Assembly: GCF_000226115.1 (NCBI RefSeq)
Contig: NC_016462.1
Span: 1,984,001-2,048,000, forward strand
DNA from: Thermothielavioides terrestris NRRL 8126
Lineage: Eukaryota; Ascomycota; Sordariomycetes; Sordariales; Chaetomiaceae
Reading direction: 5' to 3'
DNA length: 64,000 bases
Shown here: positions 1-10,871 of the stretch, in pieces
Layout of the letters: the number at the start of each line of letters is the position of its first letter
Numbering within the stretch: position 1 is the first letter of the stretch
Translations under genes and position numbers: made by a program
Notes under the pieces: model-generated
Seen by the model: the letters and a program-made list of their open reading frames with translations, nothing else
The model's database searches: none
Told to the model about the DNA's origin: nothing

Positions 1-325
1 CAGCCACACACGCTGGCAGGCAGCCACAGCGGATAGAGATGCCAAGGCCAGGTGCCGCCGGGGCACATTACGTCGCACGCGCGGCAACCTAGCTGGCATG
101 CAGGGGACATTGGGCGAGGCGGCGCTGGATTTGGAGCAGCTACAATCGACAATCGAACTGAACGGACGCTTCGCCAACACCACCAAGCACCGATCCACCA
201 TTTCAAGGCCGCCACTACCACGCCAGCTCCCTGCAACGTGCCGAATCAAATCTTCCTGACGCACTGGTCCGCAACAAGCCTGCCGTACCGACCATCTCAG
301 AATTGCAACTTGGGCTCCCGTCACC
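1..325. other. 5' flank of rpn6
   Basis: Window start and promoter/5' UTR of the rpn6 gene. It contains no recognisable gene; open frames here overlap the true first exon out of frame. Confidence 0.4.
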
Positions 326-1739
326 ATGGCGCAGGGGGACTCGGAGAGGCTGCGCGAGGCTCAGAAGCTCGCCAAGTCGGATCCGCGCAAGGCAGAGGAA
401 ATCTACAAGGACATCATCTCGAAGCCCCCATCCGTGACATCCGAAGCCGCCATCAGGGAATACGAAACCGCCCTCGTCAGCCTGGGGGAGCTGTACCGCG
501 ATCAGAAGTGAGAGAGCCCTGGCTGGCACGCCCAAGGGAGCAGAGATCGTCGTCTGACACGGCGCGCGCAGGAACACAGATGAGCTCGTGGGCTTGGTAA
601 CAAAGAGCAGGACAGTCTTGTCCTCGTTCGCAAAGGCAAAGACGGCCAAGCTGGGTACGCCTCCGTTCCCACAGTCATGCTTATGCTTGTCTGGGGACCC
701 CGCCCCGAAATGCTGACCACCTCGTGCGCCAGTCCGCCAACTTCTCGGCCTCTTTGAAGCCATCCCCAACTCTCTCGACATCCAGATCTCCGTCACAAAA
801 TCCTGTATAGAATGGGCCACGTCGGAGCGCCGGAGCTTCCTCCGGCAGAACCTCGAGACGCGCCTCGTGACGCTGTACATGGCCAAGCAGTCCTACTACG
901 ACGCGCTGACGCTGATCAACGGCCTCCTGCGCGAGCTCAAGCGCATGGACGACAAGCTGGTGCTGGTGGAAGTGCAGCTGCTCGAGTCGCGCGTCTACCA
1001 CGCGCTGGGGAACATCCCCAAGGCCCGCGCCGCGCTGACCAGCGCCCGCACGTCGGCCGCCTCAGTCTACACCCCGCCGCTCCTGCAAGCCAACCTCGAC
1101 ATGCAGTCGGGCATGCTGCACGCCGAGGACAAGGACTTCCAGACCGCCTACAGCTACTTCATCGAGGCGCTCGACGGCTACCACACGCAGGACGAGCCGG
1201 CGCGCGCCCAGGCCGCGCTGCAGTACATGCTGCTGTGCAAGATCATGCTGAACCTGGTCGACGACGTCAACCAGCTGATGACCTCCAAGCAGGCGCTCAA
1301 GTACGCCGGCCAGTCGCTCGAGGCCATGAAGGCGATCGCGCGGGCGCACGCGAACCGGTCGCTCGAGGAGTACGAGCGCGCGCTGGCGGCGTACAAGTAC
1401 GAGCTGGGCAGCGACGCCTTCATCCGCAACCACCTGCGGCGCCTGTACGACGCCATGCTGGAGCAGAACCTGATTAAGGTGATCGAGCCCTTCAGCCGCG
1501 TCGAGATCGACCACATCGCCAAGATGGTCGGCCTCGACACCCAGCAGGTCGAGCGCAAGCTGTCGCAGATGATCCTCGACAAGGTCATCATCGGCGTGCT
1601 CGACCAGGGCGCCGGCTGCCTCATCATCTACGACGAGACCCAGCGGGACGAGGCCTACGACGCGGCCCTGGCCACCATCGAGAAACTGAGCAACGTGGTC
1701 GACGTGCTCTACATGAACCAGGCCTCGCTGCTGGAGTGA
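326..1739 (+). CDS. rpn6: 26S proteasome regulatory lid subunit Rpn6 (PSMD11 family)
   Basis: Non-ATPase subunit of the proteasome lid, a PCI-domain scaffold that braces the lid against the core particle; acts in ubiquitin-dependent proteolysis in nucleus and cytosol. Exons 326-507, 572-654 and 733-1739 join in frame to 423 residues, the usual Rpn6 length. The ATG lies in a CACCATGG context and starts MAQGDSERLREAQKLAKS. The N-terminal two thirds are TPR-like helical repeats (TSERRSFLRQNLETRL, then the ALGNIPKARAAL region). The C-terminal PCI domain lies at roughly residues 230-395 and contains FSRVEIDHIAKMVGLD, and the C-terminal helix ends in NQASLLE. Introns are 64 and 78 nt with GT..AG ends. 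It converges on the AT-hook gene downstream. Identification is by recognition of family sequence and is firm; splice sites were chosen by frame and conserved protein continuity. Confidence 0.95.
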
Positions 1740-2197
1740 GACGGCGGGGTGTCCGGGGGGTGTGTATGGGTGGGCTTGGAAGTTGTAATTACTACGCAGA
1801 AAACCAGTCACAGGTACTACACTACACACGCTGCGCAGAACCCCTAGAATAGCTGGCGTGAATGAGAAACCCGTGCAACATTTCCGCTGGTATCAAGCCT
1901 AAATCTGTTTGTCTCCCCCATGACCCATTCAAACCGCCATCCGTACTCCAATTCACACACAAAAGCCCCGGCCCAGTTGCCATACCTCGTACTTGTTACA
2001 TGTACATCAAACTCATGATAAACCCGCTCATCATCAACATCATTTCCATCACCGCACCGTCCCGTATCGTACCATAAACCTCTCGCAGACACACACACAC
2101 AAACCCTGACAACATCGCTCCTCCGTCACCTTTTTTTTGCTGTCTTTCCCCCTTCCCCAAAACACAACCCCAATACCCAATCAATCACAGTCCCACA
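1740..2197. other. Intergenic, convergent 3' ends
   Basis: This stretch separates the stop codons of two converging genes. It should hold both 3' UTRs. It contains a short CA-rich run near 2088-2103 and an 8-T run near 2131. I see no further gene. Confidence 0.5.
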
Positions 2198-5100
2198 TCA
2201 AACCACAACGTCCGTTCCCATCCCGACCCCCGTTTGGGAGACCCCCGTTTGGACGTCCCCCCTCCTAGGGGGAACCAAGCCCAACCGCCTCCTCTCCTCC
2301 CCGACCAGCAGCGCAAACACGCGCTTGGCAATCGCCGCCTCGTCCCACCCGCCTCCTCCTCCTCCTCCTCCTGCTGCTGCTGCTCCTCCCGCCGCGCCCC
2401 GACTCCTCGCCGCCGCCGCCGCCGTTTCCCGCAGGAACGCGTCGACCACGTCCAGGTGCCACGCCTCCAGCGTCAGGCTCGCGCCCTGTGCCGAGACCAC
2501 CTTGCCCAGGAGGTGGCGGCTGCTGCTGCCGCCGCTGCTGTTGCGGTGGCTGCTGCTGCTGTCTCTGGCGCTGGCGCTGGCGGTGGAGGCGTTGGGGTTG
2601 GATGTCATTGGAGAGGGGAGGAAGGAGGAGGAGGAGGACGAGGGGCGGGCGAGCTCGAGCTGCAGCTGCAGGATGCCGCGGCGGCGGGCCTGCAGGAGCT
2701 CGTCCAGGCGGAGCCAGTGGGCGCGGGTCCAGTGCGTTTGGGAGAGTGAGGAGGGGTTGGGTTTGGGTCTGGGGTTGGGGTTTGCGGTGGTTGTGGTGGT
2801 TGTGCTGCTACTGCTGCTGCTGCTGCTGGTGGCGAAGGAGGTGAGCCGCGGGGGCTGCAGTTCCGGCTCGGGTCCGGAAGACTCGTCGCCAGTGTTCTCC
2901 TCGTCTTCGCCGTCCATGCTGATGACGCTGTTGCCCTCCCTGGCGCTTCCGCTCCCGCTCTGGGGCGGGTGGTCGTTGTCCCTCTCGGGCGACGTGCTTG
3001 GGCGCCGCTCGACCCGGGCTTGCGCCTGCGCCAGCGGCGAGAGTGTGCTGCTGGTGAACTCGACCACCCGGCCGGGCGTCTTGGGCTTGAGCGGCGAGCG
3101 GATGCACGATTTACCGGGCGAGGCGGAGCGGTCCGGCAGCGGCTTGAGCGGGGCCGCCACGAAGCTTGGCTCTTCGTCTTCGGACTCCTGCTCTGCTCGC
3201 GGCCGAGACGGTCCTTGCGTTTGCGGACGACGCGACTGAGAGAAGAAGGCTGAGACTTGGGTGTTGCCGAACAGGGAGCTTGCTGGCGCGGTAGGTTTCG
3301 GTTGAAAGAGTGTCGTGTTGGACTGTCGCTGCCGAGGGGTGAAGTTCATCTTCTGAGGAAGATGGGCTGGCGTAGCCTCCTGCTCCGGACTCTCCGGCGA
3401 AGCAGTGCGTGGGGCCGGGGACGGTCCTTCTTCGGCTGGCCCAGACTGTCGCTGACGGGGCGCAAAGTCCATCTTTTGGGGGATGCGGGCAGGTGTGGCC
3501 TCCTCCGAACCCGCCGGTGAGAGGGACCGCGGAGACGGCGCAGCTTCCTGTGCAGTGCTCCTCCGCACGGGGGAAAACAGGTCAACACTCCTCTGGCGAT
3601 TTCCAATCTCGAGCTGCTTCTGTGGAACCGAGGGCAGCCGCGACTCGGCCTGCGACTGAAGGTATTGAGCGAATAAACCGTTTCCGGACGGCCGCGGTCT
3701 TTGGGCTGGCAAAATTTGGGCCCTGGCCGGCGCTGCGCGCGTCTGCTCGGGACGCCGTGGTTCGGCACCTTTGGACATGCCGGGGCCTGACCCCTCCTGC
3801 ATGTCCGGGAGTGTGGCAGGCGACGAGAAGAACGTGGAGAGGTCCGGTCTCTTCGTCGCAGGGGGGTTGGGACCAGCTGGCTTCTGTTTCTCGCGGCTTT
3901 GAGCCAGCAAGCTGAACTCTTCTTCTTCGTTCGCAGGCACGTTTCTTTCAGGACGAATTGGAGGGATTTTCGGGCCTCGTGTCTGGGCGACCATGCTGGG
4001 CTCTTCCTCCTCGTTGGCAGGAGCGCCACTATCAGCAGGAGCATTCTTGTCCGAGTACTTCTCCAGCTCATCACTGTAGACCAAACGCCGGCTATTCTGC
4101 CTCCACGGGCTCGGTATCTTCCGCCTTCGAGGGGGTTCGAGCACGGGCTCTCGTCTCGGCGGCGCAGTCCTCGGCGCGTAAGGGGTGGGACGTTGGGCTT
4201 CAATGGCCCAGATATCCTCCTCCTCTTCTTCCTCTTCCTGTGCTTCCTCGTATATTGTTTGCTGCTGGGCAAATTCGGCGGACGATCCGACAGGCCCGGG
4301 CTCCAACACCGGCGCCGGTTCCTCCGTGCGGCCTTCTCGGTTCTCCATCTGATCCTTGTCCATTTCTGAAGATCCGTGGGCACCAGGGCTATTGGGACGC
4401 CGGGATGCGAATTGCTGCGCATCTCCGGGGGGGTTGCCGTCTCCCTGCCAGCTCATCGCATCTGCATCATGCACAGAGCCGGCTGCTGGTGAGCTAGCAA
4501 TGCTGACAGTGGCGTCTCGGTCGTGCTGCCGCCTGTTGGGTCCACTGAACAGTGTGTTGCGTACAGAACCCGAGCCGGTCAGCTCGCCCGGATCCGGGCC
4601 AAAGGGGTCGTCCATGGTTTCATGACCAGAGACAGAAGCGCGAGCCGGAGAGAGTGACTGGGCGCCCCGGACGATGAAGTCCTTCATCTGACTCAAAGGC
4701 GCAAGCCACGACCTCCGTGGGGACTGGGTCAGCGTGTCCGCCCGCGGCTGGGAGGGCGATCGGGCGGCTCGGGCAGCGGATGCGACAGGAGACTGGCTGG
4801 ACTTCGACACGGAACCCCGGAATGGGCTCCCGAGCACGCTGTCCCTGCCCGGGGGCGACGGCGGGTCGGACGTGATGAGCTGCAGAGCTCGGCCGGCGCG
4901 GACAATGGGGGAGAGACTCGGTCGGTGCTGAGGCTCGGGAGCGGGCAAGTGCACAGACGGAGCTTCTCGGACTCCCACGTTCGACGAGGTAAAGGAGGAT
5001 AGCTGGTCGGCGGGCGTCTCGGTCGAGTTACGTCGAATGTGATGGGCCACGGAATTGGCGGGATGCTGCGGAGGACTCGCGACCGGGGGCGACGAGGGCA

Positions 5101-6820
5101 TGTCAACGTCGGGGGCGGGCGCCGGGTCCGTGGCACGGTTGTCTTCGGCATCGGAGGGGATGGGCGATGGTGTCTCATCAGGAGTCAACAGCCTGTTCGT
5201 ATCAGATTGGGGGTTGGACTGATTCACTCTTGACAGCCGCTCAATGGACGGCTGGATGTCTTCGTTTGCGGGCTCTTCCACCGGCGACTGGGGCTGCCGG
5301 TAGCGCCGGGGTGTCGCGGCCAAAAGGACGGCCTCAGGAATCTCGGAGAAGGAATCTTCATACCCGCTTGGGTCCTGGGCTTCGGCGTTCTCGGTCGCCG
5401 GCTGCCTCGGTGCCGGCGACTGGCGATCTCCTTGCTGGAGAGTGTTCTGCGCCAATTGCTTCGCCAGCGGCTGCGCCTGTGTCCTGCGGGGGCTTCGTCT
5501 CAGACTTGGTGGTGACCGTGCAGGCGGGAGGGAGGGTTGTCCTTCCGGATGGTGCTGGACGAGGTTCCCTTCAGCCTGGGCGGAGATGCTGGATGCGGCC
5601 TCCGCACTAACCTCCCCTTCTGTACCTTTGTTCCGGCTCTGCCTCAGAGACTCCAACGCTCCGTTGATGATTAAGCTTGTGGCCTCGCCCAAATCTTGGC
5701 TCTGTGGTGCCATGGCGCTCGAATTTGGTTGCATGGACGGCAGGGAGCCTAGGGAGATCATGGTGAACTCCTCCCCCGCCGTGATGGAGTCTTCCCGGTC
5801 CTCCTCGCCACGATCGCCGCTAGTCAGGGACCCGGCGTCGCTGTAGGAATCCGCGCCGCCGCCCATATCCGGCCAATCATACTCGTGTTGGTATTCCGGC
5901 TCGGCTCGGGGCAACTGGGGCTCCGGTGGGGGGGCGGGCCGGTCAGTCTCGGGACGGGCCAGCTCGTGGAACTGCTGGCGTCTCCTCGCGGTTGGTGTGG
6001 GCTGGTCTGACATGGTCGCCAGCCAGATATCCTCTTCCATGTCATCGCCAGGCTGATTCCTCGTAGGGGCTGCCTCGTCGTGTGGGGGCTCAGTTCCATC
6101 ATGGCCTCTTACGCCTAATGGCCCCGTATCCCCTTGTTCCGCGTGCGTCGCCGCGTCATCGACGTTCGTCGGCTGTTTCCTTGGCCGCCCCCGTTTCCGT
6201 GGTTGACTGCTCGGCGCGCCGTCGTCCTTCGCTGGGGATGTTGCCTTACGCTTCGCGGCCTTCCTTGGCTGGCTGGCGGGGCGCGGCGTGGCCTCGAATC
6301 CAGTGTCGGATGTGAGAACGTCCTTTTGCGGAGATGAAGACGCGGGCGCGACGCTGCTCCGACTCCGCGCTGGCGTTCCCGGCCTCTTGCGCCGCTTTGG
6401 CATTGGAGTCCCCGACTTGCGCGGCCGACCCCGCCGCCTCGGCGTCGCACTGCCGGTTGCGGCGCCCTCATCGTCGCTCAATCCACGCAATGGCACTGTT
6501 TTCGTGATGACTGTCTCCCTCCGCGGTGTAACGCGCCGTCTCGGCGTGGGCGACTGGAAGAGGCGACGACTGGTGCGGCGCGTGCCCTCGTCGTCGGCCT
6601 CGACCGTGACGAGCAGCCTCTGCGGCGACAGCTCGTTTCCGATGTCGAGCTCAAAGGTCTGTTTCCTGGGGGACGGCGCGAGCACGGTGTACAGGCGCTC
6701 TGCCGCCTGACTCTTTTTCTTAATGTGCGAAGGCGGTAGCATGGGCGGGCTCAGGGCCGGGTCGATCAGCGGGTCGGGCGACGACCCCAGGTCCAGCGTG
6801 ATTGTGCGCTCCTCCTCCAT
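2198..6820 (-). CDS. Large disordered AT-hook protein, function unknown
   Basis: An uninterrupted frame of 1540 residues from the ATG at 6820 (MEEERTITLDLGSSPDPL). The frame stays open upstream to 7099, but that extension is Arg/His/Cys-rich and unlike the rest, so the MEEER start is preferred. Two AT-hook cores (RRGRPRKSG near residues 129-137, KRGRPRKQP near 209-217) sit in a basic N-terminal region, suggesting binding to the minor groove of AT-rich DNA in the nucleus. The middle is Ser/Pro/Glu/Gln-rich, with degenerate repeats such as TPARIPQKMDF and TPAHLPQKMNF and acidic runs. The only ordered-looking parts are conserved-looking N-terminal segments (AAERLYTVLAPSPRKQTFELDIG) and a C-terminal helical block (THWTRAHWLRLDELL, then LTLEAWHLDVVDAFL) interrupted by Ser, Ala and Gly runs. 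I do not recognise the family. Chromatin or spindle/kinetochore roles are possible guesses only. Confidence 0.8.
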   Translation of the reverse strand: MEEERTITLDLGSSPDPLIDPALSPPMLPPSHIKKKSQAAERLYTVLAPSPRKQTFELDIGNELSPQRLLVTVEADDEGTRRTSRRLFQSPTPRRRVTPRRETVITKTVPLRGLSDDEGAATGSATPRRRGRPRKSGTPMPKRRKRPGTPARSRSSVAPASSSPQKDVLTSDTGFEATPRPASQPRKAAKRKATSPAKDDGAPSSQPRKRGRPRKQPTNVDDAATHAEQGDTGPLGVRGHDGTEPPHDEAAPTRNQPGDDMEEDIWLATMSDQPTPTARRRQQFHELARPETDRPAPPPEPQLPRAEPEYQHEYDWPDMGGGADSYSDAGSLTSGDRGEEDREDSITAGEEFTMISLGSLPSMQPNSSAMAPQSQDLGEATSLIINGALESLRQSRNKGTEGEVSAEAASSISAQAEGNLVQHHPEGQPSLPPARSPPSLRRSPRRTQAQPLAKQLAQNTLQQGDRQSPAPRQPATENAEAQDPSGYEDSFSEIPEAVLLAATPRRYRQPQSPVEEPANEDIQPSIERLSRVNQSNPQSDTNRLLTPDETPSPIPSDAEDNRATDPAPAPDVDMPSSPPVASPPQHPANSVAHHIRRNSTETPADQLSSFTSSNVGVREAPSVHLPAPEPQHRPSLSPIVRAGRALQLITSDPPSPPGRDSVLGSPFRGSVSKSSQSPVASAARAARSPSQPRADTLTQSPRRSWLAPLSQMKDFIVRGAQSLSPARASVSGHETMDDPFGPDPGELTGSGSVRNTLFSGPNRRQHDRDATVSIASSPAAGSVHDADAMSWQGDGNPPGDAQQFASRRPNSPGAHGSSEMDKDQMENREGRTEEPAPVLEPGPVGSSAEFAQQQTIYEEAQEEEEEEEDIWAIEAQRPTPYAPRTAPPRREPVLEPPRRRKIPSPWRQNSRRLVYSDELEKYSDKNAPADSGAPANEEEEPSMVAQTRGPKIPPIRPERNVPANEEEEFSLLAQSREKQKPAGPNPPATKRPDLSTFFSSPATLPDMQEGSGPGMSKGAEPRRPEQTRAAPARAQILPAQRPRPSGNGLFAQYLQSQAESRLPSVPQKQLEIGNRQRSVDLFSPVRRSTAQEAAPSPRSLSPAGSEEATPARIPQKMDFAPRQRQSGPAEEGPSPAPRTASPESPEQEATPAHLPQKMNFTPRQRQSNTTLFQPKPTAPASSLFGNTQVSAFFSQSRRPQTQGPSRPRAEQESEDEEPSFVAAPLKPLPDRSASPGKSCIRSPLKPKTPGRVVEFTSSTLSPLAQAQARVERRPSTSPERDNDHPPQSGSGSAREGNSVISMDGEDEENTGDESSGPEPELQPPRLTSFATSSSSSSSSTTTTTTANPNPRPKPNPSSLSQTHWTRAHWLRLDELLQARRRGILQLQLELARPSSSSSSFLPSPMTSNPNASTASASARDSSSSHRNSSGGSSSRHLLGKVVSAQGASLTLEAWHLDVVDAFLRETAAAAARSRGAAGGAAAAGGGGGGGGWDEAAIAKRVFALLVGEERRRLGLVPPRRGDVQTGVSQTGVGMGTDVVV

Positions 6821-7719
6821 GGCGCCAGGCAAAGCAAGATGCAGCACAGCGCAACTCACCGCCCGCGCGCCGTGTCGCCGTGTCGTGTTGTCGTGTTGTC
6901 GGTGTCGCGGTCGGTATCGATAACGGTGGCGTCGACAGCGGATGGATTGGCCCGCACAAAAAGTCTCTGTGCGACATCGAAATCCCACTCGCCCGCGTCT
7001 GTTTACATGCTTCCTCATTAGGCAAAGGCCGCTTTTGGCAGCCTGCCAATCACGGTCGATCGCATGCCGCCTAACGTTGGTTAGCTCATGGGAAAACAAT
7101 CACCCTCTCGACCCCACATTCTGCGCAGGGGCTTGTCAGCAGCCTGCGGTGCAAGCGATCGATCAACGTCATGGCTTCTGGATTTTTCCACAACTCAAGC
7201 AATGCACGACCGTTGAAGGCGCCCAAGCAATTCCATACTAGACTACACGTCCATACACTGCGGATGACTACTGCATCATTACTAATGCGTCGCCATATGC
7301 ACCAATGCTACTGCATATCGAGTGGGGGAACTCACTCACGGGTACCTTAGGTAGGAGAGTTACGCTTTACGATTCCACAAGCGCCCTTCTGGAGACACGG
7401 GCCTGCTGGCTGAACCACTCAGCTTGTACTTTGGTTACGCCAAATTGCGTAACCGGCAATCAACGGCTCGTGGTCTGACATCCGCGATGCCTTCGAACGC
7501 TTTGAAATCGGCGCTTTGTCAGACACCGAGAGTCAACCGAGGTCCAGGTGTACATACCTCTATGCATAAGATATATAACGATACGTCTTGAGACTCGTCG
7601 ACTCAACTCGAACTTCCATCTTCGAGCTTTCACCAAGTTAGCTGCTTGTGCCACAAGTTCACCGTGCCTGTCTTGATCACTCACTCTCCCCGTTATCTTA
7701 TTCTTGTGCATAAACCGTC
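6821..7719. promoter_or_regulatory. Divergent promoter region
   Basis: About 0.9 kb separates two divergent start codons (6820 minus, 7720 plus) and must carry both promoters and 5' UTRs. It contains a GGTACCTTAGGTAGG-type motif near 7340, one of a class scattered through intergenic DNA here. No extra gene is seen. Confidence 0.45.
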
Positions 7720-8725
7720 ATGGCCGTTACATATGAACCGCCCCGCGGCGATGTGGTCGCTGCCCTCAACTTCTACGCTCCGCCCGAGGACGGCTCAGCT
7801 CCCTACAACCTGGCCGGCGACGTTCCCCCGGGCGTGACGCCACGCAACTATGGCACCGACACCCAGCAGGTGCTGATTCGCGACGCCCGCGGCCGGGAGG
7901 CCGACTTCACCCTCGACAAGGACGCCTTCCAGATCATCCTCAACCAGCCGCCCTCTGCAGAGAAGTCCTTCACGGACGACGCCTCCATCGAGAAGAACTA
8001 TTACCCCGAGGTTGAGCGCCTGCTGCTGGACACCGTCCCGGGCGCCAACAAAGTCATCATCTTCGACCGTGCGTACCTTCTTGCCCTCTAAATGAATACC
8101 TTAACCCTCTGCACTCTACACTGCCCCATCTTTCCCCGGCCTCTACCCCACCCCGCCCCCCGTCTCCCTTACCCAGACTAACCACCCCGCCTTCCCGTGG
8201 GAAACAGACACCATCCGACGCACCTCGCCGGACTCCAAACGGCAGCCCGTCGCGCGCGTGCACATCGACCAGACGGCCTCGTCCACGATCAAGCGGGTGC
8301 GGCGGCACGCGTCCTCGGCGGCGGAGGCGGACGCGCTGCTGGCGGGGCGGTACCGCATCATCAACGTGTGGCGGCCGCTCAACGCGCGGCCGGTGGAGTC
8401 GTTCCCGCTGGCGTTCGCGTCGTCGGCGACGGTGCGCGACGCCGACGTCGTGCCCGTCGAGCACCGCTACCCGGCCTCGGCGGGCGGCTACGTGGGGCAG
8501 ACCGCCGCGATCCGCCACAGCCCCGGCCAGGAGTGGTGGTACCTGAGCGGCATGACGGGCGACGAGCGCATCCTGCTCGAGTGCTTCGATAGCGAGGCGC
8601 TGCGGGAGGGCAGCGGCGTGCAAGGCGGCCGGGTTGCGCACTCTGCCTTTGAGGACCCGCGGACGCGGAAGGGCGCCGAGGGCCGGGAGAGCATCGAGGT
8701 GCGGGCGCTGGTATTTGGGCCGTAA
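7720..8725 (+). CDS. CmcJ/AsaB (GA4 desaturase-like) family oxidoreductase
   Basis: Predicted member of the CmcJ/NvfI/AsaB family related to Fe(II)/2-oxoglutarate-dependent oxygenases, found in fungal secondary metabolism but also as stand-alone genes. Exons 7720-8068 and 8208-8725 give 288 residues. The junction restores the family segment FDHTIRRTS. Visible motifs are the HxD pair (VHIDQTASS, near H135 and D137), INVWRPLNARPVESFPLAF, and the C-terminal EWWYLSGMTGDERILLECFD. In the family, as I recall it, a His usually precedes the final W-Y block (HRWYY-like). Here the equivalent place reads GQEWWY, so a metal ligand may be missing or displaced; an alignment is needed. Neighbours are housekeeping genes, with no biosynthetic cluster around it, so the substrate cannot be inferred. 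Confidence 0.85.
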
Positions 8726-9103
8726 GGAGCATGTTGTGTTTTTCTTGTTTCCGGTCGCTAGGTTCTCGCGGAGGTTCGCACTGCTGGTTTACAAAGCACG
8801 GAGTTTTAGGCGGTCGTTCGTCTTCATCATATCAGCATAGCGAAGAAATGGCATTGAATTGAGAACTGAAAGTCGGGTATACGGCAAAGTGTGAGAGCCT
8901 AGTTACCCTGTTGTATACCATACCCGCCGGCCAACTCCGAATCCCCGTATCCGAGGCTGTATAGTGCCCAAACACAACCAAAGAGACCGAATCCTCAAAA
9001 GCAAGACATCATTACTCTGTATCCCCTCCCCCAATGCGCCAGCCAAATCCGTTTGTTTTGTGTCCGGCATTCCTCGCATTTACCTGCCCTCCAAGCCTCT
9101 CAC
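8726..9103. other. Intergenic, convergent 3' ends
   Basis: 3' flanks of the oxidoreductase gene and of the minus-strand gene ending at 9104. Nothing else is recognised. Confidence 0.45.
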
Positions 9104-10871
9104 TCAGCCCCCTCGTCCGCCGCGGCCGCCCTTCCGGCTGCTACTCCGGCTCATGGGCACGCCGTTCGCGCTCGACTGTCTGCTCATGGGCACGCCCCCT
9201 AGAGCAGACCCCTTGGAAGGAGACGGCCCGGGAGTGCCGCCCTGGGCCGGCTTCGGCGTGCCGGCCCTCTCGGCCATGACCGGCTCCACGACGTCCGACA
9301 GAAGGGGCAAGCCTAGCTGCTTCCTCACTTGGTTCTCGGACGGCCGCTCGCCCTGGAGATACGCAACGAACCGGCGATCCTGCGCCGGCATGGACGCCGC
9401 CTCGAGCAGCTTGCGGCTGCCGTTATCGATCGAGAAGTTGGAGCCCACGCCGTGCGCCTCGTCGTATTGCCGCAGCGCCTGCATCACCATGATGTCGCCC
9501 TGCGCTTCCTCCGCACTGAGTGTGCTGGGCACGTTGTATTCCAGCTTGTTGCCCTTGATGTACGTCGACGGGAAGGTGGGCGGCAGCTTCGGGTCCGCCG
9601 CGAGCATGCGGTCGAAGTTGCCGGCGAAGTCAAAATTCGCGAGCATCTCCACGCCCAAGAGCTTGTCGTCCAAGAAATTGGGGTTGTTTGCGCCGCCGCG
9701 ACCGCTGCGCGTTGCGTGGGACACGTTCCGCTCCATCGTGGGCGCCGAAGGAACCGAGTCCGATCCGTCGTTCTCGTCGTTGTCGCCCGCCCCGGAATCG
9801 CTGCCGCCGGGCGACCTGATTGGATGTCCGTGCTCGTCAAGCTTGGGCTTATGTGTGAGAATGTATCTGCGCGCCGCCAGAGTGGCCGCTGTGGACGTCA
9901 TGCTGAGCTCCTTGTCCGTGAAGAGCTTGTCTATGCTGTACACGGCGCCGGCGGTCTTGCGCGAGGCCAGCCGGTCCGCCTGCCAGAGGGGCGTGGTTGC
10001 CGAACCATCTAATGCCCGACGCTGTGGCGCCGGCGAGCCGTCGTCGTCATTGTTGTTGTTATTGCGCTTCCGCTTCTTGTTTTCAAACGCCACGTCTTCC
10101 AGTTCGCGGCGCTGGCGAGTCGCCCGCTTCCCATGCGCACCCCCTGGGCTCGAGGGGTTGGTGATGCTGAACTGGTTTGGGTGTAGTAAGAGGGCAGAGG
10201 CATCCGAAATTTCGAGCGCCTCCTTCTCCTTGTTCAATCGATTCTTCTTGCTCATGATGACATTGATTAAGCGGTCCCGGAGCGTCTGCGCGAGCGCGCG
10301 GTATTCTCGATTCGCAGTTTCGACCTTGAAGGCATGCGTGGCCATGTATTCGGAGGTTTTCTTCTCGTAGTCGAACTGTACATTTCGGCGAGCGGGTCAG
10401 CTTTCCGCACGGCTCTGCAGGGGAGCGGGATGAACGAGATCGGCGGGAACCGCAAACCTTGTATTTGGTGAGCGCGTAGTCACGCTGCTCAGCCAGGTCC
10501 TGAACCTTCTCCATCCACTTGGAGAATCTCGGGCCGGCCCTGTCAAGCAAGGTCTGGGGTCCAGACTGGGCGTCGGCGTCTCCATTGAGCTGCTGAAGTC
10601 TCTGCAGGTCTTGCTCAAAGCCGTCGAGTGGCCGATCCGCATATGGATCGACTCTCATGACCAACGTGGTGTCGATTTGGATCTTGTGCAGCTTTTCGCG
10701 GTACACCTGGTCCCGGTCCTTGCTCAGCTTCTCTGCGAGCGAGTTGAGACGTTCGTTCAGCATCTGGCGGCGCTTGTCTCGCTTAGACTGCGCAGGAGGC
10801 GGCGAGCCGTTGGCGCGGCGGTCCAGACGATGAGCGGCAGCATCGGCCATGGTGGCTTCTGCTGTAGCCAT
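9104..10871 (-). CDS. Conserved-looking helical protein, function unknown (possibly chromatin-associated)
   Basis: Exons 10871-10458 and 10375-9104 join in frame to 561 residues; the 82-nt intron has GT..AG ends. The ATG at 10871 begins MATAEATMADAAAHRLDRR, with an alternative in-frame ATG seven codons later. Residues about 30-150 are a charged helical block (KRRQMLNERLNSLAEKLSK, then VYREKLHKIQIDTTLVMRVD), followed by ISKWMEKVQ-like helices and EYMATHAFKVETANREYRAL. The remainder is low-complexity with a basic nuclear-localisation-like stretch (ENKKRKRNNNNN) and a C-terminal tail rich in Ser, Arg and Gly (SRSSSRKGGRGGRGG). The pattern of a helical N-terminal domain plus NLS resembles subunits of fungal histone-deacetylase or chromatin complexes (Sds3/Dep1-type), but I cannot assign it to a named family. 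It shares an 853-bp divergent promoter with Lsm1. Confidence 0.8.

Noticed and set aside
6821..7099. N-terminal extension of the AT-hook protein by 93 codons
   Set aside because: Arg/Cys/His-rich sequence unlike the body of the protein; the MEEER start has the better context and begins the conserved-looking part.
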